NCBI RefSeq assembly: GCF_020733705.1
Contig: NZ_JAJFZM010000016.1
Span: 124,001-188,000 of the forward strand
DNA from: Nocardia australiensis
Lineage (GTDB): Bacteria; Actinomycetota; Actinomycetes; Mycobacteriales; Mycobacteriaceae
Length of the DNA: 64,000 nt
Direction: 5' to 3'
This document shows, one piece after another, positions 16,529-26,187 of the stretch (position 1 is its first letter; each line of letters opens with the position of its first letter). Below the pieces are notes generated by a model. That model was given only the letters and a program-made list of their open reading frames with translations, had not been told where the DNA came from and made no database searches. A program made the position numbers and the translations under genes.

Positions 16529-17743
16529 TTATCGGGTGGCGGCGGTGTACGTGGTATCGGACTGCAACGCGATGCCGGCTGTTATCAGCATGTCGGCGGC
16601 ATCGGTATCGAGTCCGGATTCGACGAGCAGAGCGCAGGTGTGCTGACCGAGAGCTGGGACATCGCCCATTCGGGCCTCGGTGTCCTCGAACGTGGCCGGC
16701 GGAAGCAGGGCATGCACCTGGGCATGTTCGGTCCACACCGTCCGCCATCGGTCGCGGGCACGAAGCTGAGGGTGCTCGACGACTTGGTCGAGTTGTTTGA
16801 CCTGAGCGGCGGGTATTCCTGCTGCGGCCAGCCTCATGTCCAGTTCCGCGGTCGTCCATCGGGCCGTCTTGGTCGCGACGAGTTCGTCGCATTCGCGACG
16901 GTTGGCCACTCGTTGAACATTTGTCACGAAACGGGGGTCGTCCGCAAACTCGGGGACGCCGAACACTTCGGTGACGAGTGTGCGCCAACCCCGGTCGTTC
17001 TGAATCCCGATCAGGATCTTTCCGTCACGGGTGGGGTACGCGTCGTAAGGAGCGATCGAGGTGTGGCTCAATCCCATTCGCGGTGGCTGGCTTCCGGTGT
17101 AGAGCTGGGTGTAGAGCGCGTGCCCCATCCACTCGATGGTCGCTTCGAGCATCGACACCTCGATGGTGGCACCTGCACCGGTATGCCATCGGCGAAGTAG
17201 GGCAGCCAAGATCGCCTGGGAGCAGGCCGCACCGGATGCGATGTCGGCTGTGGGAATTCCCGTTTTTACGGGGGTGTCGGGGGTGCCGGTAATCGAGATC
17301 AAGCCGGCTTCGGCCTGAATGAGCATGTCGTAGGCCTTGCGGTCTTCGAGCGGACCACCGCCGCCGAACCCGGAGAGGTTGACGACGATCAGCTCGGGAT
17401 GCGCGACGCGCAGTTCCTCGGCGCCGAGGCCGAGCCGTTCGGCGGCCCTGGGGGCGAGGTTCTGGATGAAAACGTCGGCATTGTCGACCAGGCGTCGTAT
17501 TGCCGAGCACCCCTCGGGGCTCTTGAGGTCGACAGCGATCGATTCCTTCCCTCGGTTGAGCCAGACGAAGTGTGCCCCGGTGCCGTGGACAACGTGGTCG
17601 TAGTTGCGGGCAAGGTCGCCGCCGTCGACCCGCTCGACCTTGATTACCCGCGCGCCGAGGTCGGCGAGCGTGCGGGTGGCCAGAGGTGCGGCCACGGCCT
17701 GTTCGAGTGCGACGACGGTGACCCCGTCGAGTGGCAGGCTCAT
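16529..17743 (-). CDS. CaiB/BaiF (class III) CoA-transferase
   Basis: 404 residues, the normal family length. It has LADLGARVIKVERVDGGDLAR and LDLKSPEG-like motifs, FVWLNRGKESIAVDLKS, the segment AYDMLIQAEAG carrying the likely catalytic Asp, and GIPTADIASG. It moves CoA between acids without free acyl-adenylate, here probably activating the acid from the neighbouring oxidation pathway. The frame is open upstream, but ATG 17741-17743 overlaps the acyl-CoA dehydrogenase stop as ATGA and starts the conserved region, so the two are translationally coupled. Confidence 0.9.
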   Translation of the reverse strand: MSLPLDGVTVVALEQAVAAPLATRTLADLGARVIKVERVDGGDLARNYDHVVHGTGAHFVWLNRGKESIAVDLKSPEGCSAIRRLVDNADVFIQNLAPRAAERLGLGAEELRVAHPELIVVNLSGFGGGGPLEDRKAYDMLIQAEAGLISITGTPDTPVKTGIPTADIASGAACSQAILAALLRRWHTGAGATIEVSMLEATIEWMGHALYTQLYTGSQPPRMGLSHTSIAPYDAYPTRDGKILIGIQNDRGWRTLVTEVFGVPEFADDPRFVTNVQRVANRRECDELVATKTARWTTAELDMRLAAAGIPAAQVKQLDQVVEHPQLRARDRWRTVWTEHAQVHALLPPATFEDTEARMGDVPALGQHTCALLVESGLDTDAADMLITAGIALQSDTTYTAATR

Positions 17744-18918
17744 GACGCCTGCCTCTTCGCTTGCTTCACGAGTCCTCCACCGATGATCAAGCGTTGGATC
17801 TCGCTGGTGCCCTCGTACAGGCGCAGCAGGCGCACATCCCGGTAGATCCGTTCGACGGCCACTTCGCGCATGTAGCCACTGCCGCCGTGGATCTGAACGG
17901 CGAGGTCCGCGACCTTGCCCACCATTTCGGTGCAAAACAGTTTGGCGACCGAGGGCGCTATCCGTCGATCGGTGCCGTTGACCCAAGCCCGCGCGGCATC
18001 GCGGACCAGCGCGCGACCGGCCATCACTCCGACCTGCTGGTCCGCGATCATCGCCTGGACCAGCTGGAAGTTGCCGATCGGGGTGCCACCCTGCGTCAAG
18101 GTCGCGGCGTAAGCAACAGACTCATCGAGGGCGCGCTGGGCCTGGCCCACCGCCAGCGCCGCGATATGCACGCGTCCTCGGGCGAGCGAGGTCATCGCTG
18201 CCCGGTACCCGATGTCCTCGCTACCCCCTACGAGCGAGGATGCCGGCACCCGAACGTCGTTGAAGTGGACGTCTGCGGTCCAGGCCCCCTCCTGCCCCAT
18301 CTTGCGGTCCTTGGTTCCGACGGAAACCCCGGCGGTGCCGGCCGGCACCAGGAACACAGCGATACCGGTTCCGTTCTCGTCGGCCGGGCGGGTACGGGCG
18401 AACACTACGAACAGATCCGCGATGGGGGCGTTGGTGATGAACCGCTTTTCTCCCGTGATCACCCAGCCATCGCTGTCCGGGACGGCTTTGGTGCGCAGGC
18501 CGGCCGGATTCGATCCGGCGCCTGATTCGGTGAGCGCGAAAGAGGTGACGACCTCGCCCGCGGCGATCCGCTCGAGCCACAGCTGTTTCTGCTCGTCGGT
18601 ACCGAATCCGACCAGCACCTGACCTGCGATGCCGTTGTTCGTGCCGAACATCGATCGCAGCGACAAGCAGGTATAGCCGAGCTCCATCGCGAGTTCGACG
18701 TCTTGAATGAGGTTCAGGCCCAGCCCTCCCCACTCCTGGGGGATGGCGTATCCGAACAGACCCATTTTCTTGGCGACGGCTCGGATGTCTTCAGGGATCG
18801 CGTCGGTCTCGGAGATCTCCTGCTCACGAGGAACGACCCTGGTGCGGACGAAGTCACCGACCTGCTCCAGGACATCGGCGAAGACATGATCGGGGACGTC
18901 GGGGTTGGCAGTGTGCAT
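17740..18918 (-). CDS. Acyl-CoA dehydrogenase
   Basis: 392 residues of the FAD-dependent acyl-CoA dehydrogenase family. Motifs: FALTESGAGSNPAGL and WVITGEKRFITNA (FAD and substrate loops), QIHGGSGYMREVAVERIYRDVR, and LYEGTSEIQRLIIG with the catalytic Glu of YEGT. It introduces the 2,3-double bond. First gene of the operon with the CoA-transferase, SDR and MaoC, divergent from a LysR gene that probably controls it. Confidence 0.92.
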   Translation of the reverse strand: MHTANPDVPDHVFADVLEQVGDFVRTRVVPREQEISETDAIPEDIRAVAKKMGLFGYAIPQEWGGLGLNLIQDVELAMELGYTCLSLRSMFGTNNGIAGQVLVGFGTDEQKQLWLERIAAGEVVTSFALTESGAGSNPAGLRTKAVPDSDGWVITGEKRFITNAPIADLFVVFARTRPADENGTGIAVFLVPAGTAGVSVGTKDRKMGQEGAWTADVHFNDVRVPASSLVGGSEDIGYRAAMTSLARGRVHIAALAVGQAQRALDESVAYAATLTQGGTPIGNFQLVQAMIADQQVGVMAGRALVRDAARAWVNGTDRRIAPSVAKLFCTEMVGKVADLAVQIHGGSGYMREVAVERIYRDVRLLRLYEGTSEIQRLIIGGGLVKQAKRQAS

Positions 18919-18963
18919 GACCTCACTATCACTGTCAGATTATGATCGGTCCAATACCTAATA

Positions 18964-18975
18964 TTCAGTTCTGAA
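18964..18975. promoter_or_regulatory. Probable LysR operator
   Basis: TTCAG TT CTGAA is a perfect dyad, and T18964-A18976 fits the T-N11-A pattern of LysR boxes. It lies in the 86-base gap between the divergent acyl-CoA dehydrogenase and lysR genes, in an AT-rich stretch. Confidence 0.6.
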
Positions 18976-19004
18976 ATACCCATTGGTGAATAATCGGGAG
19001 CGTT

Positions 19005-19904
19005 ATGGACATCGGGCAGCTGCGAGCCTTCCTTGCGGTGGCAGAGGAACTGCACTTCGGGAGGGCAGCGGAGCGTCTGCACGTCGCACAACCACCACTC
19101 AGCCGCACGATCAAAGTGCTCGAACGCGAACTCGGGACGGTGTTGTTCGCCCGGAGTACGCGGTCGGTGCGGCTGACGTCGAGTGGGCAGGCGCTGGTGG
19201 GTCCCGCTCGCAACGTCCTCGACGCCATACGTCGTGCGGAAGAGTCGGTTCGTTTGGCGGACGACGGACAGACGGGGCTGGTGCGTGTTGCGTTCGCTGG
19301 GGTCTCGACGCACCCGCTGGTGGCCAGGCTGGCTCGGGCGGTTCGCTCGCAGCGGCCGGGGATCCAGCTCGAACTATCGAGCCAGAACTTCGCGCAACCG
19401 GCGATGAAGAAGCTCCTACAGGGCGCGTCGGACATCGCCCTGGGGCGGTGGGACGTCATTCCCGCAGAGGTGTCCGCGCAGGTAGTGATGGCGGATGCGC
19501 TCGTCGTGGCGCTACCGGACACACATCGGCTCGCCGGTGGACGCCGACTGACCGCAGCGCAGTTGTCCGGTGAACCGTTCGTCATGTTGCCGCCGCACGA
19601 GGGCGCGGTACTGCCGGACCGGCTGCGGAAGATGGCACAGGCGAACGGCTTCGTCGCCGATGTCGTGCAGGTCGCTCCGGACACGCAGACGGCCTTGGCA
19701 CTCGTCGGCGCCGAGGTGGGATGTCACCTGACCCTGGCCTCGGTCGCGCTGAACGTCTCCGATCCGCACGTGGTCTTCATTCCGCTGGATGTGGCTGGCA
19801 ACGACGTCGACTTGCGGGTGGCGTGGCGCCGCGACGACACAAACCCGGCTCTCCGATCTGTTCTCGATCTTGTTTTCTCCCTGGAGCAGCCGAACGTCAC
19901 CTGA
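19005..19904 (+). CDS. LysR-family transcriptional regulator
   Basis: 299 residues with an N-terminal winged helix-turn-helix (FLAVAEELHFGRAAERLHVAQPPLSRTIKVLE; quoted in part: HFGRAAERLHVAQPPLSRT) and a periplasmic-binding-like effector domain. The N-terminus resembles the CbnR/BenM group that controls aromatic or acid degradation. Divergent placement and the shared operator point to control of the acyl-CoA dehydrogenase operon, with an acid or CoA intermediate as likely inducer. Confidence 0.88.
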   Translation: MDIGQLRAFLAVAEELHFGRAAERLHVAQPPLSRTIKVLERELGTVLFARSTRSVRLTSSGQALVGPARNVLDAIRRAEESVRLADDGQTGLVRVAFAGVSTHPLVARLARAVRSQRPGIQLELSSQNFAQPAMKKLLQGASDIALGRWDVIPAEVSAQVVMADALVVALPDTHRLAGGRRLTAAQLSGEPFVMLPPHEGAVLPDRLRKMAQANGFVADVVQVAPDTQTALALVGAEVGCHLTLASVALNVSDPHVVFIPLDVAGNDVDLRVAWRRDDTNPALRSVLDLVFSLEQPNVT

Positions 19905-20012
19905 TGGACGGGTGCTGAACAACCGTATGGGCTCCAGCCCGCCATACCGATCGGAATCGCGGGTCGAGCCCGTGATCCCGATCGGATTCGTGAACAGGTC
20001 CGGTAGGGGGAT

Positions 20013-20768
20013 CTACTGGGCGATATAGCCACCGTCGACGACGAGTTCGGAACCGGTCATGAACGAGGATTCGTCCGAGGCGAGGAACACTACCGCTGCG
20101 GAGACCTCCTCGGGCTGTGCCGCGCGTCCGAGAATGGTGGTGCCCAGCAGGGCTCGGGCTCCTTCAGGGTCGGCGAGTATGTCGTTCGTCATCGCCGTCG
20201 CGATGACACCGGGGTGAACGGAGTTGACCCGGATTCCGTACTGCTGAAGGTCCACTGCTGCGGCTTTGGTCAGGGACCGCACCGCACCCTTGGACGCCTC
20301 GTACGCGGCCGCGTTCGGTGCGCCGATGATCGCGTACATCGAGGAGATGTTGACGATTGACGGCGCCTTTGAGTTCTTCATCGCTGGTATGACCGCCTTG
20401 CATCCCAGGAAAGTGCCCTTGGCGTTGACCTCGAGGATCCGATCCCATACGTCGTCATCGGTCTCCGGTAGCGACTTGAAGGCGAGGATCCCCGCATTGT
20501 TCACCAAGACGTCGATCCGTCCGTGGTGCGCGACCGTGTGGTCGACGACGGCCTTCCAGTTCTCGGAGCTGGATACGTCGTGCTGCACGAACGAGGCAGT
20601 GCCGCCTTCGGCTTCGACGAGCTCGACGGTCCTGCGACCTCCGTCGATGTCGATATCGGTGACCACCACCGCCGCGCCCTCTCGCGCCAGGAGTTGAGCA
20701 TGTGTACGCCCCATGCCGGCCGCTCCGCCGGTCACCACGGCGATCTTGTTTTCGACACGCTTGGTCAT
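20013..20768 (-). CDS. SDR alcohol dehydrogenase (cyclopentanol/cyclohexanol dehydrogenase-like)
   Basis: 251 residues. TGGAAGMGRTHAQ (NAD-binding), D63-type VQHDVSS, NNAG, Ser in NISSMYA, YEASK catalytic Tyr/Lys, C-terminus ELVVDGGYIAQ. The pattern GMGR.HA...AREGA and D at the end of strand 2 (VVVTDID) indicates NAD preference. It resembles cycloalkanol dehydrogenases such as CpnA/ChnA. The start overlaps the aldehyde dehydrogenase stop by 4 bases. It could make the ketone that the monooxygenase in the same operon uses. Confidence 0.85.
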   Translation of the reverse strand: MTKRVENKIAVVTGGAAGMGRTHAQLLAREGAAVVVTDIDIDGGRRTVELVEAEGGTASFVQHDVSSSENWKAVVDHTVAHHGRIDVLVNNAGILAFKSLPETDDDVWDRILEVNAKGTFLGCKAVIPAMKNSKAPSIVNISSMYAIIGAPNAAAYEASKGAVRSLTKAAAVDLQQYGIRVNSVHPGVIATAMTNDILADPEGARALLGTTILGRAAQPEEVSAAVVFLASDESSFMTGSELVVDGGYIAQ

Positions 20769-22147
20769 CGTTTTCCTTCCATGTTTCTCACGAGCTTCTT
20801 GTTGGCAAATTCGTTGAAGCCGAACCGGGCCAGCTCACGGCCGATGCCAGAACGCTTGACTCCGCCGAACGGAAGGTCGGGGGAACTCTTGCTGGTGCTG
20901 TTGATCCACACCATTCCGGTATCCAGTTCCGCCGCGACACGGTCGGCCTGCTGTGGATCCGAGGTGAATACGCTGGCTCCCAAGCCGAACGGTGAATCGT
21001 TGGCCATCCCGATCGCCTCGTCGAGAGAACCGACACGATGGACGACCGCAACCGGACCGAACAGCTCCTCGTGGTAGGCCCGCATCTCAGTCGTGACACC
21101 GACGAGGACGGTGGGCGGATAGTAGGCGCCGTTCCCACTCGGGCGGTGGCCACCGGTCAGTGCCTCGGCACCGTGGGAGATTGCATCTTGTACGAGCTCG
21201 TCCAGTTCGTCGACCGCCGACCGCGACGACAGCGGACCAAGTTTCGTTCCAGGGTTGGTCGGTTCGTCTGGTTGCCAACCGGCCGTTCCGTCGAGGAACT
21301 TTCGAACGAACTCGTCGTAGACGGGTTCCTCGACGAGAAAACGTTTCGACGCTGTGCAGGCCTGCCCGCCGTTGGCGAATCGACCGACGACGGCTGCAGC
21401 GGCCGCCGCGTCGACGTCCGCGTCGCGGAGCACGATGAACGGGTCCGAACCGCCGAGCTCGAGCACACACTTCTTCATGTGCCGTCCGGCGACCTCACCG
21501 ACGGCTGACCCGGCCTTCTCGGATCCGGTCAGCGAAACGCCCTGAACGCGTGGGTCTGCGACGGCATCTGCGACTTGGGCGGAGGAGATGAAAGCGTTGA
21601 GGTACACCCCATCGGGCAACCCGGCTTCGGTCAGGACTCGCGCGATGGCGAGGGCGGACTGTGGGCAGTTGCGAGCGTGCTTGAGAACGATCGTATTGCC
21701 GAGGGCGATGTTGGGAGCAGCGAAGCGGGCCACCTGGTAAAACGGGTAATTCCACGGCATGACACCGACGAGCGGGCCGATCGGCTCGGTGCGGACGACG
21801 GCCGTACCCGGTCCGGCGATATCGAGGTGCTCGTCCGCCATGAACTCCTCGACGTGGTCGGCATAGTACTGATAGATCGACGCGACGAGCGCTACCTCGC
21901 CTTTTGCCTGTGTGATCGGCTTGCCCATCTCCATAGTGAGGAGCTCGGCCAATTCGTCGGCCTGTTCCCGATAGATCTCTGCGGTTCGTACCAGGACGGC
22001 TCGGCGCTGCGTCAGCGGTGTGGTGCGCCAGGTGCGATATGCGGTGGCGCTGCTCCCGATGAGATCGTCCATCTCAGCGTCGGAAATCTCCGGGTACTGT
22101 GCGATCTTTTCCCCGGTGGCGGGGTCGGAGGTGGTGTAGACACCCAT
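20765..22147 (-). CDS. NAD(P)-dependent aldehyde dehydrogenase (succinate-semialdehyde type)
   Basis: 460 residues of the aldehyde dehydrogenase superfamily. Catalytic Asn is in MPWNYPFYQ, Glu in LELGGSDPF, and nucleophile Cys in NGGQACTASKRF; the C-terminus PFGGVKRSGIGREL is typical. The GGSDPF/GQACTASKR pattern is that of GabD-like enzymes of about 455 residues. In this operon it likely oxidises an oxo-acid, such as the omega-oxo acid formed from a lactone-derived hydroxy acid, to a dicarboxylate. That is inference from context. Confidence 0.9.
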   Translation of the reverse strand: MGVYTTSDPATGEKIAQYPEISDAEMDDLIGSSATAYRTWRTTPLTQRRAVLVRTAEIYREQADELAELLTMEMGKPITQAKGEVALVASIYQYYADHVEEFMADEHLDIAGPGTAVVRTEPIGPLVGVMPWNYPFYQVARFAAPNIALGNTIVLKHARNCPQSALAIARVLTEAGLPDGVYLNAFISSAQVADAVADPRVQGVSLTGSEKAGSAVGEVAGRHMKKCVLELGGSDPFIVLRDADVDAAAAAAVVGRFANGGQACTASKRFLVEEPVYDEFVRKFLDGTAGWQPDEPTNPGTKLGPLSSRSAVDELDELVQDAISHGAEALTGGHRPSGNGAYYPPTVLVGVTTEMRAYHEELFGPVAVVHRVGSLDEAIGMANDSPFGLGASVFTSDPQQADRVAAELDTGMVWINSTSKSSPDLPFGGVKRSGIGRELARFGFNEFANKKLVRNMEGKR

Positions 22148-22223
22148 AGGGCTCTCCTGCGTTGTGGGTGGACGGTGGCCGGGTTCGCGAGTTCGGACGC
22201 ACCATCAGTGAGGGATGCGGCTG

Positions 22224-23849
22224 TCAGGCAATGACCGTGTCGGCCGACTTCAGCTCGAACCCTCGGTATCCGTCGGCGGCGACGCCGGTCAGGAGGGCCC
22301 GGTAGTTACCCAGACCGCCGAGGTAGAACAGCACGCTGGGCTTCTTGCCCGGAACATTTGCCCCGAAAATCCACGAATCGACCTTGGTGAACACCGTGGC
22401 GTTGGCGATCTGCGTGCACGTTTCGGTCCATTCGGCCTCGACCTCCGGTGTGGGCTCGATTGCCTTCACTCCGTTGCGCTCGGCGTACCCGATCATCTCG
22501 CTGATCCACTCGACCTGGGTCTCGATGCTCGGCGGGAGATTGGTGAATGGACCGTTGGGGCCGAGCACCATGAACCAGTTGGGGAAGTTCGTCGTGGAGA
22601 TGCCCAGATAGCTGGTGGGCTGACCGCCCCAGTGGTCGTTGATGTGCTGACCGTTGCGACCGCGGATCTCCATGCGACGGTAGTTGCCGTCCACAGCGTC
22701 GAAACCGGTTGCGAAGATCAGTACGTCCAGCTCATGCAGCTTCCCGTCTTCGGTCACCACACCCTTCGGGGTGATCTCCCGGAAGGGGGTCTCTTTGAGC
22801 GCGACGATGTCTACGTGGTCTTGGTTGAAGGTTTCGAAGAAGCCGTTGTCGCAGAGCGGACGCCGGGCGTAGAGGTCGTGGGGGGTCAACTTCCGGGCCT
22901 TCTCCGGATCCTTGACGATCTCGGAGATCTTGGAACGAATGAAGGACGCCGCGGCCTCATTGGCCGCCTCGTCGGTCGCGATGTCCCCGAAGGTGCCGAA
23001 CATGAATCGGAAACCACCGCCACGTTCCCATGCTTCCTGGAGGACTCGGTTGCGCTCTTCCTCGCAGACGGACATGGCAGGAACGGTGGATTCCTCGAAA
23101 CCGAAGGCTACGGAGGAGTTCTTGGCCTGCTCCCAGATCTGGTCGTAGTTCGCTTTGATCGCGGCACGATCTCCTTCGGACACCGGGCGCTTGCCCACCG
23201 GGACCGAGTACTGCGGGGTGCGCACGAAGTGGGTCAGGTGCTTCACCTGCGGGCCGAGGGCAGTGACCACCTGGGTGCCCGTGGAGCCCGATCCGACGAC
23301 TCCCACGCGCTTGCCGGTCAGGTCCTGACCGTCGGGCCAAGCAGCGGTGTGCAGGATCTCCCCTTCGAAGGTATCCATGCCCGCGATCTTCGGCATGTTC
23401 ACGGCCGACAACAGGCCAACGGCGTTGACCACATACTTTGCGCGGTAGGCCTGGCCATCCCCGGTGGCAACCTCCCACATACCTTCGTCCTCGAGGTACA
23501 CGGCGGAGGTGACCTCGGTGCCGAAGCGGAAGTGGCGGCGCAGGTCGAACCGGTCGACGACGCCCTCGAGGTAGCGGAGGATCTCCGGCTGCGTCAGGTA
23601 CGTGTGTGTCCACGTGTCCTCCTGCAGCATCTCCCGATCGAAGGAATACCGGTAGAGGTGGCTCTCGGTATCGGACAGGGCGCCGGGATAGCGGTTCCAG
23701 TACCAGGTGCCAGCGGGGCCGTCCGCCTTGTCGAAGCCGATCGTGGTCAGGCCCAGTTCGTTATGCAGCTTGTGGACGGCGTAGATGCCTCCGAATCCGG
23801 CGCCGATTACGACGGCATCGACGGTATGGGGGGTGGTCTGGGCGGTCAT
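22224..23849 (-). CDS. Baeyer-Villiger monooxygenase (cycloalkanone monooxygenase-like)
   Basis: 541-residue FAD- and NADPH-dependent class B flavoprotein that inserts oxygen next to a ketone carbonyl. FAD-binding GAGFGG is at residues 16-21. The Baeyer-Villiger fingerprint FEGEILHTAAWP is at 161-172, matching FxGxxxHTxxWP. The second Rossmann motif GSGSTG is near 186-191, and the ATGFD motif is in LIFATGFDAVDG. Length equals the Acinetobacter cyclohexanone monooxygenase group (about 540). Flanking alcohol dehydrogenase, esterase and aldehyde dehydrogenase genes are what is needed to process alcohol, ketone, lactone or ester and acid. The exact substrate cannot be read from the sequence. Confidence 0.93.
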   Translation of the reverse strand: MTAQTTPHTVDAVVIGAGFGGIYAVHKLHNELGLTTIGFDKADGPAGTWYWNRYPGALSDTESHLYRYSFDREMLQEDTWTHTYLTQPEILRYLEGVVDRFDLRRHFRFGTEVTSAVYLEDEGMWEVATGDGQAYRAKYVVNAVGLLSAVNMPKIAGMDTFEGEILHTAAWPDGQDLTGKRVGVVGSGSTGTQVVTALGPQVKHLTHFVRTPQYSVPVGKRPVSEGDRAAIKANYDQIWEQAKNSSVAFGFEESTVPAMSVCEEERNRVLQEAWERGGGFRFMFGTFGDIATDEAANEAAASFIRSKISEIVKDPEKARKLTPHDLYARRPLCDNGFFETFNQDHVDIVALKETPFREITPKGVVTEDGKLHELDVLIFATGFDAVDGNYRRMEIRGRNGQHINDHWGGQPTSYLGISTTNFPNWFMVLGPNGPFTNLPPSIETQVEWISEMIGYAERNGVKAIEPTPEVEAEWTETCTQIANATVFTKVDSWIFGANVPGKKPSVLFYLGGLGNYRALLTGVAADGYRGFELKSADTVIA

Positions 23850-23894
23850 GGCGAGTCCTTCGGCGTTTTGATGAGGGTAAAGAGCAGGTGAGGG

Positions 23895-24830
23895 CTACTT
23901 GCGGTACCAGGAGGCGAGCTTCGCGAACTCGTCGTCGACGAGCGAGGAGCGCCCGGCCAGGAACGGGTACACGTGCTGTTGGCCTTCACCGATGGACAAG
24001 GTGACATCGACACCGTGCGCCGTGGCGCGCTCCTCCAAGCGAGTGGCGTTGTCGAGGAGGGCCTCGGCGCTGCCGGCCGTGATGTACAGCCGGGGGAATT
24101 CGGTGAAATCGGCATACAGTGGGTTCGCCAAGGGGGTCTTCGGGTCCACCGCGTCGCCGAGGACGCCGGCGATCATGCCCTCGAGCAATTCCGGGGTGAT
24201 GAGGGCGTCACTGTCGCTCTTGGTGACCAGGGTCTCGCCCTTGTTCTCCATGTCGAGCCACGGGGAGAAGGCGATGACCGCACCGGGGCCCTGCTTGCCT
24301 TGCGCCAAGAGCGCAAGGGCAATGGAGACGGCCAGGTTTCCACCGGCGGAATCACCGATGGTGGTGATGTCGTGCGCGGCGACGCCCTTCTCGACGAGCG
24401 CATCGAACGCGGCTACGCCGTCCTCGATCTGGGCAGGGTGCTGGAACTCGGGGGCGCGACGGTAGTCCAGGACGAATCCGATGACGCCGAGAGCCTCGGC
24501 GACATGGGCGGCAATCTTGCGGTGGCTGGCCGCCGAGCCGACGGCGAAGCCACCGCCGTGCGTGTACAGGAGCACCTTGGATGCGTCCGCGCCCCGGGGC
24601 AGACACCAGATGCCAGGGACACCGCCGACGACATCCTCGCGATAGGTCACGTCCTCCGGCTCGACGGTCGGCTGGTGCCACTCGTCGAAGAGGGAACGGA
24701 GCAGGCGTACGGACAGATCCGGATTCGCCGCCATGATCTCGGACCATTCGGCATACAGGTCGCGCAGGGCGTCCTCGCCCGGGGCGCTGCCGACAGCGGT
24801 GCCGGGCCTTTCGGAAATGTTGCTGGTCAT
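23895..24830 (-). CDS. HSL-family esterase/lactonase (alpha/beta hydrolase)
   Basis: 311 residues. Oxyanion motif HGGGFAVG, nucleophile GDSAGGN, Asp in a SAEALLDN region and His in GQQHVYPF place it in the hormone-sensitive-lipase esterase family. It directly precedes the Baeyer-Villiger monooxygenase gene in the operon and probably hydrolyses its lactone or ester product. ATG 24828-24830 chosen because AAGGAAG precedes it; the longer upstream frame shows no conservation. Confidence 0.9.
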   Translation of the reverse strand: MTSNISERPGTAVGSAPGEDALRDLYAEWSEIMAANPDLSVRLLRSLFDEWHQPTVEPEDVTYREDVVGGVPGIWCLPRGADASKVLLYTHGGGFAVGSAASHRKIAAHVAEALGVIGFVLDYRRAPEFQHPAQIEDGVAAFDALVEKGVAAHDITTIGDSAGGNLAVSIALALLAQGKQGPGAVIAFSPWLDMENKGETLVTKSDSDALITPELLEGMIAGVLGDAVDPKTPLANPLYADFTEFPRLYITAGSAEALLDNATRLEERATAHGVDVTLSIGEGQQHVYPFLAGRSSLVDDEFAKLASWYRK

Positions 24831-25121
24831 GACTCTTCCTTGGGGGTCGGACCCGCTTTGGAGCGCGATGCTCGGCCTCGGGTCTGAATATGAGTTCTTC
24901 TGCCGCGGTCGTCTTGATGTGATGACCGTCGCGGCGACAAGCCCCAACGTAGAGACGTGTTCCAGAACACAGTTGTTCCGAAATGAAACAGTCGGCATGC
25001 CCACTTATTCATACTTCTCGAGTACTTAATCGCACCCGGATTCGGTATTGGATGCATATCGGTGGGTTAGGGCATGGTGAACGGATATGCCGATCGCCAC
25101 ATCGAACGGAGTGCACCCCCC

Positions 25122-26177
25122 ATGCGTGTATTCGCTGTAATGCCCGACGACACCACCATCCACGACCTGCAGGTGCCCACACCGAATGCGGAGGGCAAGC
25201 AGGTGCTGCTGGCGGTCGTGCGAGCCGGCGTCTGCCACACCGATACCCACCTGCGCGCCGGCGGATACGACCTGGGTAGCCGCGGAACGATGAGCATGAA
25301 GGAGCGCGGCATCGAATACCCCATGGTCCTCGGCCATGAAGTGGTCGGCATTGTCGAGAAGGTCGGCGACGAGGTCGAGTCGGTGCGGGTGGGTGATGTG
25401 CGGCTTATCTACCCGTGGATCGGATGTGGCGCCTGCCGACAGTGCCGGGAAGGCCACGACAACCGATGTGCCGCAGGGCAGAACCTCGGCGTAGCCCGCC
25501 ACGGCGGCTACGCCGAGAGCATCCTCGTGCCCGACGAGAAATACCTCGTGGACATCGAAGGACTCGAACCGAGCTGGGCCGCAACCTTGGCCTGCTCGGG
25601 CCTCACCGCATACAGCGCCGTGGACCGTATCCTTCCCCTCGACCCGAACGAGCCTGTCGTCGTCTTCGGGGCGGGGGGACTCGGCCTGACGGCCATCGCG
25701 ATCCTGCGTTCCCTGGGTCACCTCAACATCTGCGCCGTCGATGTCGTCGAACGAAATCTCGCGGCCGCCCGAGACATGGGCGCCTCGAGTACCTTCGACT
25801 CCGGCGCCGGAGACGCGGGTGATCTCCACCGTGCCGTCGGTGGACCGGCCGGCGCGGTCATCGACTTCGTCAACAACGGCGCCACCGCCACCTCGGCTTT
25901 CGAGGTTCTAGCCAAGGGCGGAATCATGGTGCAAGTCGGGCTTTTTGGTGGCGAGGTCACCGTCCCCACCGCACTGCTGGCACTGCGCATGATCCGGATC
26001 GAAGGCAGCTTCGTCGGAACTCTCACGCAGATGCAGGCGCTCGTACGGTTGGCGCAAAGCGGCGGGCTACCCACCATCCCCGTCATCGAACGGCCGCTGT
26101 CAGCCGCCGAGATATCCGGCGCCCTGGACGACCTCACCGCCGGAGGCGTCGCTGGACGCATCGTCCTGACATCGTGA
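25122..26177 (+). CDS. Zinc-dependent alcohol dehydrogenase (MDR superfamily)
   Basis: About 351 residues. Catalytic-zinc ligands are in VCHTDTHL and GHEVVGIVEKVG, and the structural-zinc cysteines are in CGACRQCREGHDNRC. The coenzyme motif is GAGGLGL, with a downstream Asp (AVDVV) that suggests NAD. Likely role: oxidising the primary alcohol of the hydroxy acid released by the esterase, or a starting alcohol. ATG 25122 is where the conserved protein begins; ATG 25074 in frame is possible. It is divergent from the esterase operon and upstream of the AcoR-type regulator. Confidence 0.88.
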   Translation: MRVFAVMPDDTTIHDLQVPTPNAEGKQVLLAVVRAGVCHTDTHLRAGGYDLGSRGTMSMKERGIEYPMVLGHEVVGIVEKVGDEVESVRVGDVRLIYPWIGCGACRQCREGHDNRCAAGQNLGVARHGGYAESILVPDEKYLVDIEGLEPSWAATLACSGLTAYSAVDRILPLDPNEPVVVFGAGGLGLTAIAILRSLGHLNICAVDVVERNLAAARDMGASSTFDSGAGDAGDLHRAVGGPAGAVIDFVNNGATATSAFEVLAKGGIMVQVGLFGGEVTVPTALLALRMIRIEGSFVGTLTQMQALVRLAQSGGLPTIPVIERPLSAAEISGALDDLTAGGVAGRIVLTS

Positions 26178-26187
26178 GAATGGAGAG

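Noticed and set aside
22215..23891. 558-codon plus-strand frame over the monooxygenase
   Set aside because: Mirror of the Baeyer-Villiger gene with no conserved motif; the minus strand carries every family signature.
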